A stretch of DNA of 19,278 nucleotides, taken from the NCBI GenBank assembly GCA_003990745.1, contig RBNI01002210.1, positions 1 to 19,278 of the forward strand, given 5' to 3'. The position numbers and the translations under genes were made by a program. Below the pieces are notes generated by a model. That model was not told where the DNA came from, did no database searches, and saw nothing but the letters and a program-made list of their open reading frames with translations. Below are positions 1-7,999 of this stretch, in pieces. The stretch's first letter is position 1. The number at the start of each line of letters is the position of its first letter. The stretch is from Jimgerdemannia flammicorona (lineage: Eukaryota; Mucoromycota; Endogonomycetes; Endogonales; Endogonaceae).

Positions 1-399
1 AAATTTCGTGATGGGGTTAGGAGTAGGACCTAACGGGGAGCGGATTTACTTAAGAGTGGTTTGTGGGTTATTAAATAGGTTTATTTGCTATTCATGATAT
101 TGCTATACTAGGAGTAGTTGTGTGAAGAGATATTGTGGAGAAGTGCTCAGGAGTTGTGTTCGGATTGTTCAGGTCTGAGATTCTGAGGTCTGGGGGAGGG
201 GGTATTTATACTAGTGAGGGGCTATCTGGACTATGCTAGATATGGATGTAGCACTAAGTGCTTTGCTGAGTTGGAATGCAGTCACGTAGTACAAGGGTGA
301 TCTGACATGTCAAGAGATTGTCTGACTGCTGAGTCAGTTCACAGTCATGTCGTACAAGACTAATCTAACTATACTATGACTGCTAGTCTATTTATAGGT
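1..399. other. Left flank, no gene seen
   Basis: No coding frame worth naming is visible here. The stretch lies downstream of the minus-strand reading frame that ends at 400, so part of it is probably that gene's 3' untranslated and intergenic DNA. It holds an imperfect direct repeat of 29 bases (278-306 and 341-369, about 22 of 29 positions equal), a 13-base palindrome AGCACTAAGTGCT near 250-262, and a TGAGTCA site at 330-336. CpG is present at ordinary levels, unlike in the LINE block to the right. Confidence 0.6.
278..369. repeat. 29-bp imperfect direct repeat pair
   Basis: Positions 278-306 and 341-369 share the cores CAGTCA and GTACAAG and end in ATCTGAC or ATCTAAC, with about seven differences in 29 bases, mostly G/A or C/T. 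The start-to-start distance is 63 bases. The spacer contains TGAGTCA at 330-336. The repeat may belong to the tail of the element or gene on the minus strand. I do not recognise it. Confidence 0.5.
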
Positions 400-1497
400 T
401 TACACGCTGTCTGGGTAGTCTTTGATGACATCACCATCGATGACATCATCTCTGATGAAGTAGTCATCTAGGAAGAGTGGTTCGCGGATTACTTCTCCTT
501 GTTGGCTGAGGTAATAATACATTGGGACTTCATCTCCATCCCACAGAATAGCATTGTCTGTTTCATATGCCGGATAAGGTGTTGGTGGGTGAAGAAGTGG
601 TGCATCATCTTCATTTTTATCGGATTCACTGTCTGCGTATCTTCTGTAGGTTACGGCACTATGAGTCGCGGGGTTGTAGTATGCTGGCGGTTGTGGTTCA
701 TGTCGCTCATACTCGGGTGGTGGAGTGGTTGGTTCAATCTCAAGGGTTGTCTGAAGGTACAGATTGTGTTCTCCGGTCTCTTCATTGTAGTTGAAGTAGT
801 CGGGGGTGAATGCAGGTTGGTAATTGTGCCAGTGGTCATTGTCCCAATAAGTCTCGTATGTGGTTATGAACTGTTCTAAGTTCATTGGCAGAGTTGGCGG
901 TGTGATCAGAGTTGGAAGAGATCCTTGGCTTGAGGTCATGTCGGCATCGGAAGAATCATTGTCTTCTGCTTCGTCTCTGTCGAAGTTGATTATATCATAG
1001 ATGTCCTTCATGGCGTATCCAACTTGGGGCATTTGCAGGATGTGATCGTCGGGGTGTGGGAAGGTTCTGTCGGTGGTTTCAACGTACTCAAGATACTTGT
1101 GGTTGAGTTCTTGTATCATGTCGTCGATTTGGCCGTAGGACAGGGTAGCAACCATTTCGCTGGTAGTGACTCAGAGGCGGGGAATAAAGGTGCTGTACTC
1201 ATAAAAGAGTTCTCAGTGTTTGCGGGCAATGAGCTTCTGGTGTTGAGACATCTGGGTAATGTCTGTATCATGGTGGTGTTCAACCATGTCTTCCAGGAGG
1301 CGGCCGATCTGGTAGTAGCTTGAGATTTGTCCAATCCGGTGGGCCTCGTTAAGCATGTTCAGGGCGTTCCATCAGGCTTCCACGAAATAGAGGGGTGCTT
1401 GGCTGTAGATATTCATGAGGGGCAGAGGGGGTGTGGCTCAGTTGACAATGGCATTCCAAATGTCAGTGCGGATGCGGTTGTAGATCTCAGTGGTCAT
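400..1497 (-). pseudogene. 366-codon frame with four in-frame TGA; acidic PPxY protein
   Basis: From the ATG at 1497-1495 one frame runs to the stop at 400. It is broken only by TGA at codon 20 (1440-1438), 42 (1374-1372), 95 (1215-1213) and 109 (1173-1171). After the last TGA it is open for 251 codons from Met115 (1155). No TAA or TAG occurs and the frame never shifts, so damage is limited to single-base changes. CGA (Arg) to TGA by CpG transition explains all four, but this is inference. The downstream part is acidic and rich in Tyr, Pro and Asp, and carries PPEY and PPAY at residues 146-149 and 156-159 counted from Met115. PPxY is the known ligand motif of WW domains, as in Rsp5/Nedd4 ligases, and occurs in some retroelement Gag proteins. 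The N-terminal part looks helical, with an HHHD stretch. I recognise no family. It could be a Gag-like protein of a retroelement or a lineage-specific gene. Translation might also begin at Met115, giving an intact 251-residue protein. Confidence 0.55.
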
Positions 1498-1559
1498 GTT
1501 TGTGTGTTTGGAAGTTGTGGATATTATTTGTTTTGGTTCTCTGTTTCGACGCGTCTTGG

Positions 1560-1680
1560 GGCTGGGTATATATGCATTTACTCTGGATTGGTAAGATCCC
1601 ATTTGTGTGAATCTTGTGTTCCATGACTTGGTATTGACTCAGCTTTATGCACTGTGACTTCTGTTTGACTCAGCTTCGTG
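1560..1680 (-). promoter_or_regulatory. TATA box and two TGACTCA sites upstream of the PPxY frame
   Basis: Read on the minus strand, a TATATA box lies at 1572-1567, about 70 bases before the ATG at 1497. A purine-poor, A/C-rich leader follows it, as is common in fungal 5' UTRs. Farther upstream, TGACTCA occurs at 1635-1641 and 1666-1672, each inside a repeated 12-base word TTGACTCAGCTT, 31 bases apart or about three helical turns. TGACTCA is the known site of Gcn4/CpcA-type bZIP activators. Occupancy and function are inferred. Confidence 0.4.
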
Positions 1681-1836
1681 ATCTTGCAGGTGATTTCCAG
1701 ATTTGTTCAGAGATCGCGTGTGATTTCTGTGGCTTGGAGGTTGTGCGCTTACATGTGGTAAATTTCCCTACTTCACCCAATTTTTGATCAATTCAATACT
1801 CTCTATTATTTATCTCCCAAGGAAATTTTGGGGGAT
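1673..1836. other. Intergenic, AT-richer flank before the minisatellite
   Basis: No reading frame of note. The sequence becomes AT-richer from about 1770 and contains runs such as GGAAATTTTGGGGG just before the first minisatellite fragment. It separates the upstream region of the minus-strand PPxY frame from the LINE block. Confidence 0.5.
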
Positions 1837-1880
1837 ATCCTAATATCCTTAGTATCTCATCTCTCTCTGGTATCACTTGG
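1837..1880. repeat. Left fragment of a 9-bp minisatellite
   Basis: In the register ATCNNNNNN the units read ATCCTAAT (8 bases), ATCCTTAGT, ATCTCATCT, CTCTCTGGT and ATCACTTGG. These match the family of the block at 7728-7844. The fragment directly precedes the 5' end of LINE A. ATCCTTAGTATC here (1845-1856) pairs with ATCATTAGTATC (7728-7739) directly after the LINE A poly(A), 11 of 12 equal, so the pair may be the target-site duplication. It could equally be two ordinary units of the same repeat. Confidence 0.65.
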
Positions 1881-1939
1881 GTTATACAATCTTTGGAAAG
1901 CAACTACAACATTGTTTTTGAAGAAAAGAGACTAGCAAC

Positions 1940-3972
1940 ATGGTGACCGACAGGCAATCTGAGATATGTACTAGGTAGGGTAGCCTGAGTGCATTTGACT
2001 GGCAGCAGGTGGAGAGAGGCCCTGGCCTGGGGGGAGGTATGAGGGGGCTGCTGGCAGGTGGATGTGGAAGAGGAGGAGGTGGTAGTAGAGGACAGGGATC
2101 TGGGAGGGTGAGCTTTGCAGAGACAGTGAAGGAGAGAAGGCAGACATCAGGACTGGAGAGTTGGCTAAGGAAAGGCAAGGAAACAGAGAAGGCAGCAGTA
2201 TAGGGGGGAGTAGCCCTTGGTAGGAGAGGTGGTTAGGCTGGAGGGGTAGTGGCTGGGGGGGGTGTGATGGCTGATGGAGAAGGGACTGCTAATCTGGAAA
2301 AAAAATCCAGATATAACTGTAGATGGCGCGGCTGAGTGATTGGGGCTTGGAAGATAAGGCAATTTGGCAGATGGTATGATGGGCCTAGCAGTGGTGCTAT
2401 TACTCAAGAAATCGATCTTGGCATTCATGGTGACACTATGCTTCCAGGACCTAGCAGTGATGGCAAAAATGGTGCTGGGGCTGATCGCTAAGCAGGTGGC
2501 TGGAGCAGTATCTGTAAAGTTTTTGAAGGGACTGGAAGGAGTGGAGGTGTGCTTTGAGGAGGCCAAGCCTTTGAAGGAAGTGCTGAAGGTTGGATTGATA
2601 GTTGGGGAGATGTGTGTTTCAATGGCATGCTGCCTGAAATGGGACCCCAGGGTAGTCCAATTGCTGGTGAAAGGGGTGCTCATGGTAACAGCAGTGGAGA
2701 TAAGAAGGAGAGTCAAGGAGGTTATGGTGGAGTATAGAGAGGTGGTGGATATTGGATTCAGAGTCTGGGAAAGGATCTTGCTCAGGACTGAGGATGTGGA
2801 TATGAGGATTCGGCTGGCAGGAAAAGAAGCCACCAGGAAGATAAGGGACTGGCCTTCAGGGATGGTCTGGGGGGCAATCTTGTGTAAGGTGACAAGGGTG
2901 AAGGGGAGTGAGGAGGAGGAAGAGGACTTATTGGAAGTACTGGAAGAGTTGAGTGGTATGGTAGAGCAGCAGGCAAAGGCTTGGAAGGCCTTTGAGGAGG
3001 CAACACACTTAGAGGTAGTGGATGGGAGACAGATTCAAGTGAGCAAGGAGCAGTGGGAATGAGATCAGGGATGTAAGAGACAGAAGGAACTGCTGGCAAA
3101 GATGGCAGGCAGGTCTCTGAAGAATATGAGTGGAATGGTGGATATGGGGGGGGCCAAAGCAAGTTTCTGGGCAAGCAAGGGTAGTGAGAGTGCTGGAAAG
3201 GGGACTGGCAAGAACAGGGAGGTGACTGGCAATGATCTGTATGCTGATGGTACATTTGAGGTTTGGGAGGAGACAGAAGACTCCCCTACCCCTACTCCCC
3301 TTATCAGGCGAGGCCCAGCTTCCCAAAGCAGGGTAGTGGAGGATATGCCAATACAGGGGGCCCAGTGAGTGCAATTTGGAGTTCCAGAGGTGGCAAAAGG
3401 GGGACAAGTGGTGGCAGCCAGTGAGGAGGAACTGGTGGATGTCTCAGAGGAGTGAGATGAGGCTGCGAGTGCTGGGGCTGACACCACAATGCTGGATGGT
3501 GGGAGGCTAGTGACTCCTGGAGGAAAGGAGGTGGGGAACCTACTTTGGATGTACAGGATGATGAACAACCTAGTGGCCGAGGAGCTGGAAGAGGTGGATT
3601 TGAGAGTTATGAGTAATGAGCATTAGACACAGATCCTGCAGGGAGATGGGGTGGTGATGACATTGAAGGCGGAAATTCTTGCAGTGTATCTGGAGGAGGA
3701 AGACTATGAGGTGGATAAGGAGCAGGAGGCAGAGCTGGCAGGAGTTGCTGGAGAGAGGGCTAAATACTGCTGGACCAAGCATCATGGATTGCAGCTCTGG
3801 CAGGAAGCCTGCCTGGAGTACTGAGAGGAATTCAAGGAGAAGGCAGATGGAGAGATGAATGAGCTGTTGGCTGGATTGGAGGCTCAGAGGGCTGAAGAGG
3901 AGGTGGTGACTGCAGAACATAATCTGGACTTGGCACAGGAGGAGATGAACATAGAGCAGTAGGCAAGGACTT
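1940..3972 (+). pseudogene. LINE A ORF1 (nucleic-acid-binding/coiled-coil protein), broken
   Basis: ORF1 proteins of LINEs bind the element RNA. This copy starts at ATG 1940-1942, has TAG at codon 13, reaches SAFDWQQVERG shortly after, then a Gly/Arg-rich tract (about 2030-2110) that could contact RNA. It loses frame between about 2203 and 2364. The main frame resumes at 2364-3062 and continues, with further TGA and TAG stops, to the TAG at 3960-3962 and the TGA at 3972-3974. The block LLLKKS near 2400 and the following hydrophobic segment are conserved in LINE B. The last 120 or so residues are Glu/Leu-rich, with words such as ELLAGLEAQRAEEE, and look like a coiled coil. No CCHC zinc knuckle was seen. 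The TAG/TGA stops at expected Trp, Gln or Arg codons fit C-to-T or G-to-A decay. Confidence 0.7.
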
Positions 3973-4002
3973 GATACAATACCATTCTTCATTATGAATA
4001 GT

Positions 4003-7000
4003 ATAACTAACATTTTTTCTTTGAACATGAATGGGTTACAGGGCACTTATTGACATAAGAACATTTTTACTTGGCTGAAGGGATTAGAGGCCAATCTCTT
4101 CCTCTTGTAGGATATCAGGTGTGAGGGTGATTTGGATAGACTGGAATGGATGAAGAAATGGAGAGGTGAGGCAGTTTGGAAGGGCAAGGTTGGGATTCTG
4201 ATATGGAAAGGCAGAGGGGAGATAAGGGACATGCAGAGCTGGGGAGATAGATTGGTCTGGGGAGAGTAGATATGTATGGGTTGAGAGCTGGTCACAGTGG
4301 GCTCCTGCTACTGCTCTATGATATGGGGTGAGCATGTGGATTGGGTGAAGGGCCTACAGGAGAGTGGAATTCTTATGGAGGTTGGGGTGGATATGCTTGG
4401 TGGAGACTTCAATATGGTCCAGGATATGTTGATGGATAGAACTGATAGAGGATGGGGAGCTGAGGATCAGAGTGGAGGACTGGCAGCATGAGAGGAAGTG
4501 GAAAGACTGAGTGCTCTGGTAGATGTAGGTAGAGAGTGTTGGTGGGATAGGAGGGTATACACACACTGGGCTGGGGGCCTGGGGACAAGGATTGATTGGA
4601 TTCTGATGGCCAGCTGCTGGGGCTTGGATGTTTGGAAGTTACTAGAAGTGGAATGGTGTCCTTGGTCGGATCATTGGGGGCTTTTAGGGCAGGGGCATTT
4701 TGGGGAGAGTGGGGATGGGCCTGGACATTGGCATCTCAATTCCTCCTTATTAGATGATAAGATTTGGTGGGATGAGTGGACTGAAGACATTCAACAGCGA
4801 GTAGAGTACTGGAGGCAGGAAGGTGCCCCAGTTGATACTTAGTAGATGAGGATGAAGGAGATGGCCAGGACCTACTGGAGTGAGGCTGGTAAAGAGGCTG
4901 GGAAACAGAGGAGATAATAGGTGTGATGGGCTTCTAGTAGACTGTCTAGACTCTTAGAGGACTGGGCAAGACTGGCAACATTGGAGGGAGAGGAGGATTA
5001 GAGATTGATAAGGGCAAAAATAGAGGTTGATGAGCTACAACAGGTGTTGTGGAAAGAGGAAGAGGCAAGGATACAGAGTCTGGTGGCATGGCTTCATTGG
5101 CAGGGGTTGGAGGAAAGGGAGAGACCCTCAAAGTTTCTCACAAGAGCCCTTCAGGCGAGAAGGGTGCAACAAAGGTGGGAGGGAGTGCTTAATGCTGATG
5201 GTATATTGGTACATAGTATACAAGACATTCTTGGATCATTAAAGGAGTGTTGGAGTAGATTGTAGAGTGAGGAGGAGGGTGGGGCAGATGCTGAAGCTAT
5301 TGACCAAGCATTGGAGAATTGGCACTCTATATGAGTAGATGGACTGATTGACTTAGTACTGTCAGTACAAGAGGAGGAGATCCACTAGGTTCTTGCCACA
5401 ACAATACTGGGTACAGCACCTGGGGAGGATAGTCTGCCCTGGGACTTCTGGAAGAAGATGGTGGGAGTTCTAGAAGTACTAGGTGAGATAATGGCACTAC
5501 GTGATTGGATTCTTTAGATAGTGAGATGGATGGGGGAACAGGTTCTGGGACTGGTGATGTTGCTATATAAGAACAAAGGAAGGCAGGAGGACTGGAAGAA
5601 CTGGAGGCTGATTATGCTGCTGGATATAGACAGAAAGTTGGTTACCAAGGTGGTGATTGCAAGGCTACAAAAGGTGGCCCAGCAAGTCTTGGGTGTTGAG
5701 CAGAGGGGCTTTGTGGGAGGCTGGCTCATTAGGGATGGCACTGCCTGAGTTCATGGAGTTATTGAAGGAGTACAAGTCAGTGGACTGGATGGGTGACTGG
5801 TCTTTCTGGACCAGGAGAAGGCTTATGACTGGGTGTGGTGGGTCTGGCTAGTGAAAGTATTGGATAGGATTGGGATTCCACACCAGTTCAGATCAGCCAT
5901 GATCAGCCTACTGGAAGAAAGTAGGGCTATGCTCATGTGTAATGGACACAGAGGGGTAGCATTTCCCCTGGGTAGGGGGGTGCCCCAGGGGGACCCACTG
6001 TCTCCTATTTTGTATGCTCTTTCTCTGGAGCCCTTCATGGACAGAATCAGGTGGAAGATAGTGGGGCTCTCTATCTTTAGCATTGGGTGGAAAGTAGGGG
6101 CCTTTGCAGATGACATAGTGGTCAGCCTGGGATCAATTGCAGATGTTGAGAAGCTCAAGAAAACAGTGGAGTGGTATGAGGAGAACTCAGGGGCTAAGCT
6201 TAATTGGCATAAGTACAAAACAATGGTATTAGGCAATGGTCTGGTGGGAGGGGAGATTATTGGAACCATCATCCCTACTGGTGAGGTGGTGAGGTATTTG
6301 GGTATTTATCTATTGGTATATGGGTCGGTTTTACCCAGACTTTGGTGGGAACAGTAGGTTGGAATCTGGGAGGAGGCCCTGCAGAGTTGGGAGGGTTGCT
6401 AATTGTCTCTGGCAGGGTACATTTCAATTCTGAATGTCTATTGGCTGCCAAAGTTGTGGTATCTGGCATATCATCTAGACTTCTCAGCTTAGGTGGTGAA
6501 GCAATTGATGAAGCTGGCCAAGGGGTGGATCTGGGCTAAAAGATGGAGTCAGATCAGCTGGGAGGTCTTGTCCTTACCAGTGGCAAGGGGTGGACTTGGG
6601 CTGGTTGACTTTCCTAAGAGGCTGCACTGCTTGAGAGCATGGTGGCTGAAGAGAGTGGTGGAGTTGAGAGGGGGAGATTGGATCTCTCTATTGCAGAAAG
6701 TATGGGAGATGAGGTCCTTACCTAGAGGTTTGACTGGCAATCTCCTAGCATTTGTTGGTCTTCAGAACACTGAACAATTGTGATACAAAGGCTTCTGGTG
6801 GGGAGTGGCAGAGAGGGCACACTGCATTGGAATTCAGTGGAGAGGGAAATGAAGGGGAGGTGGCTTGGGACCTGACAATGTGGAGATGGGACTGAGTGTT
6901 GCTGGGCAGCATTCCCTTAATTGAGTTTGATATTAGTGATGAGATCGAGTGCCAATAGGGACTAGGTCAGGATCTGTGGCCTAGCAGTTAGCAAGGAGTA

Positions 7001-7650
7001 GGAATTGGCGAGGAGTAGGACTGGCATAGTATCTGAGTCTAGAGTGCTGAGATGAGGAGGTGGATGCCACTGAAGTACTGGGTGGTCTGGTGGCACATAC
7101 TGAGGTGGAATGTTATGCTCAACTTCTGCTCAGGTCATCTTATCAAGAGAGATTGCTTCAACTATGAAGAGTGTTATAATGTAGGGCAGGAAGGGAGTTA
7201 TGTGTAGATACCTGAACATTGGCTAGGAGAGTGTGAGGTACTTAGTACCTTTTGGCAGACTGTCAGGGATCATTTGGGGGTAGTGTGTAGGGGAGCTGGT
7301 GTGCAGGGGCAGTGGGTGGATTTGAGGGATAGATTGGTGGGGGGGGTAGAGAAGGAATGGCTAACATTAGGCTGGGCTTTGGCTATTTGGATGGGGTTGG
7401 CCAGTTACTGGTTATTTGTTTTTGAGGATGGGAGGAGGCTAGGCTTCGAGGTCAGGCTGCTGTGGTGGCATAGCCTTATAGAAGATACCTTGATAGGCTG
7501 GTGGCTTGATTGGGGGTTGCAGGGTGGTCGAAGGTATCATTTGGTGGAGAAAATCTGTAGGTAGAGTGGGGGAAAGGTGGGAGTCATGGGTGAGAGAGTG
7601 GTCTTTGTTTGTGAGGATGTGGAGAGTACTCCACCTATGGGGATCAGATA
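4003..7650 (+). pseudogene. LINE A ORF2: APE endonuclease-reverse transcriptase, broken
   Basis: ORF2 nicks the target DNA and copies element RNA onto it by target-primed reverse transcription. One frame carries the endonuclease: SLNMNGL near 4015-4035, GGDFN at 4399-4413, RIDWI at 4588-4602 and SDH at 4666-4674, the last holding the catalytic Asp-His pair. The same frame continues into RT: FLDQEKAYD near 5806-5830 (first catalytic Asp), GVPQGDPLSPILY at 5977-6015 and FADD at 6103-6114. A Trp-rich post-RT region follows to about 6790. After frame changes, a second frame shows a Cys/His motif at 7151-7237 with GQEG and PEHWLGEC, then a Trp-rich end (7274-7564) with FVFEDGRRLGFE. The catalytic residues survive but many TAG/TGA codons and at least two frame changes kill the gene. 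The zf-RVT label is inference. Confidence 0.85.
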
Positions 7651-7714
7651 GTGGGAGAATATACTGTAAACTTATTAATAGATTGGTAATAAATAGCAGA
7701 GTCCAAGTAACTAT

Positions 7715-7726
7715 AAAAAAAAAAAA
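7715..7726 (+). repeat. Poly(A) tail of LINE A
   Basis: Twelve A residues follow the element-specific 3' end CCAAGTAACTAT. LINE B ends in the closely similar CTAAGTAACT before its own A run, so both tails mark the same 3' terminus. The minisatellite starts directly after the A run. Confidence 0.85.
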
Positions 7727-7727
7727 T

Positions 7728-7862
7728 ATCATTAGTATCATCAGTATCCTTGGTATCTCCAACATCCTTAACATCTCTGATATCTCCAGTATTCCCAGTA
7801 TTCCTGGTATCCCTAGCATCCTCAGCATCCTTGGCATCTCCAACTTTAGTATCAGATTTCTA
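7728..7862. repeat. Central block of the 9-bp minisatellite between two LINE tails
   Basis: Thirteen units of nine bases run without phase break from 7728 to 7844, consensus ATCYYYRRY. Examples are ATCCTTGGT, ATCTCCAAC, ATTCCCAGT, ATCCTCAGC and ATCCTTGGC. A less regular tail (7845-7862) follows. The register is a multiple of three, so an open frame with Ile every third residue crosses it, but there is no sign it is a gene. Related pieces lie at the outer ends of both LINEs (1837-1880 and 13641-13670), so the array appears to be host DNA interrupted by both insertions. Confidence 0.85.
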
Positions 7863-7864
7863 AC
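7839..7864. repeat. Candidate target-site duplication of LINE B, 3' side
   Basis: TCCAACTTTAGTATCAG (7839-7855) is matched by TCCAACTTTGATATCAG (13640-13656) at the other end of LINE B, 15 of 17 equal. Nine extra bases separate it from the T run at 7865, so either the duplication is longer and has diverged, or those bases belong to the element tail. The copies flank about 5.8 kb, which fits a full-length insertion. Confidence 0.6.
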
Positions 7865-7890
7865 TTTTTTTTTTTTTTTTTTTTTTTTTT
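7865..7890 (-). repeat. Poly(A) tail of LINE B (T26 on plus strand)
   Basis: A run of 26 T on the plus strand is the A tail of LINE B. It follows the element end CTAAGTAACT on the minus strand. The long, pure run contrasts with the heavily decayed body; homopolymers lack the cytosines that decay, so this is not evidence of a recent insertion. Confidence 0.85.
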
Positions 7891-7999
7891 AGTTACTTAG
7901 ACTTCTCTTTATTACACAGTTTATAAATAATAGTACAATTCCCCCACCCCTCACCCAATACCCCTTGGATTCCCTCTCCATCCTCTATCTCTCTCTGTC

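Larger units (their letters stand above)
1881..7726 (+). mobile_element. LINE A: non-LTR retrotransposon, degenerate
   Basis: A full-length but inactive LINE of about 5.85 kb. It has a 5' leader of about 60 bases, ORF1 (1940 to about 3975), ORF2 (about 4000-7650), a short 3' UTR and a 12-base poly(A) at 7715-7726. Order and motifs (APE endonuclease, RT with FADD, C-terminal Cys/His motif) are those of ORF2-type non-LTR elements. I see no RNase H. The 5' limit is set by the end of the minisatellite at 1880 and by similarity to LINE B, whose ORF1 opens with the same SAFDWQ word. By eye there are only about 20 CpG in 5.8 kb, while TG and CA stay common, which points to methylation-linked CpG decay. 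The clade is uncertain: Tad1 is the usual one in filamentous fungi, but the zf-RVT-like tail is more typical of plant L1-like elements. Confidence 0.85.

Noticed and set aside
499..879. 126-codon plus-strand frame
   Set aside because: Val/Cys/Trp-rich shadow of the acidic minus-strand PPxY frame, without motifs.
400..1497. Alternative genetic code with TGA as sense
   Set aside because: The HFI1-like gene and the PPxY frame itself end normally and show no sense TGA, so decay at CGA codons is simpler.
2165..4335. Long minus-strand frames rich in Pro, Ser and Leu (for example 2833-2165, 3255-2782, 4046-3570)
   Set aside because: They mirror LINE A ORF1/ORF2. CpG loss and purine-rich sense DNA leave few stops on the other strand; composition is low-complexity and no motif is seen.
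7728..7844. Possible CRISPR-like or zinc-finger-like array
   Set aside because: Units are contiguous 9-mers with no spacers, and the context is eukaryotic LINE DNA.
7865..7890. T26 as a Pol III terminator
   Set aside because: It is explained fully by the poly(A) of LINE B, and no Pol III gene precedes it.
7506..7892. 128-codon plus frame with Ile-Ser repeats and a Phe run
   Set aside because: It reads from the LINE A tail through the poly(A), the 9-bp array and the T26 run; the repeat unit is a multiple of three, so the frame stays open by chance.
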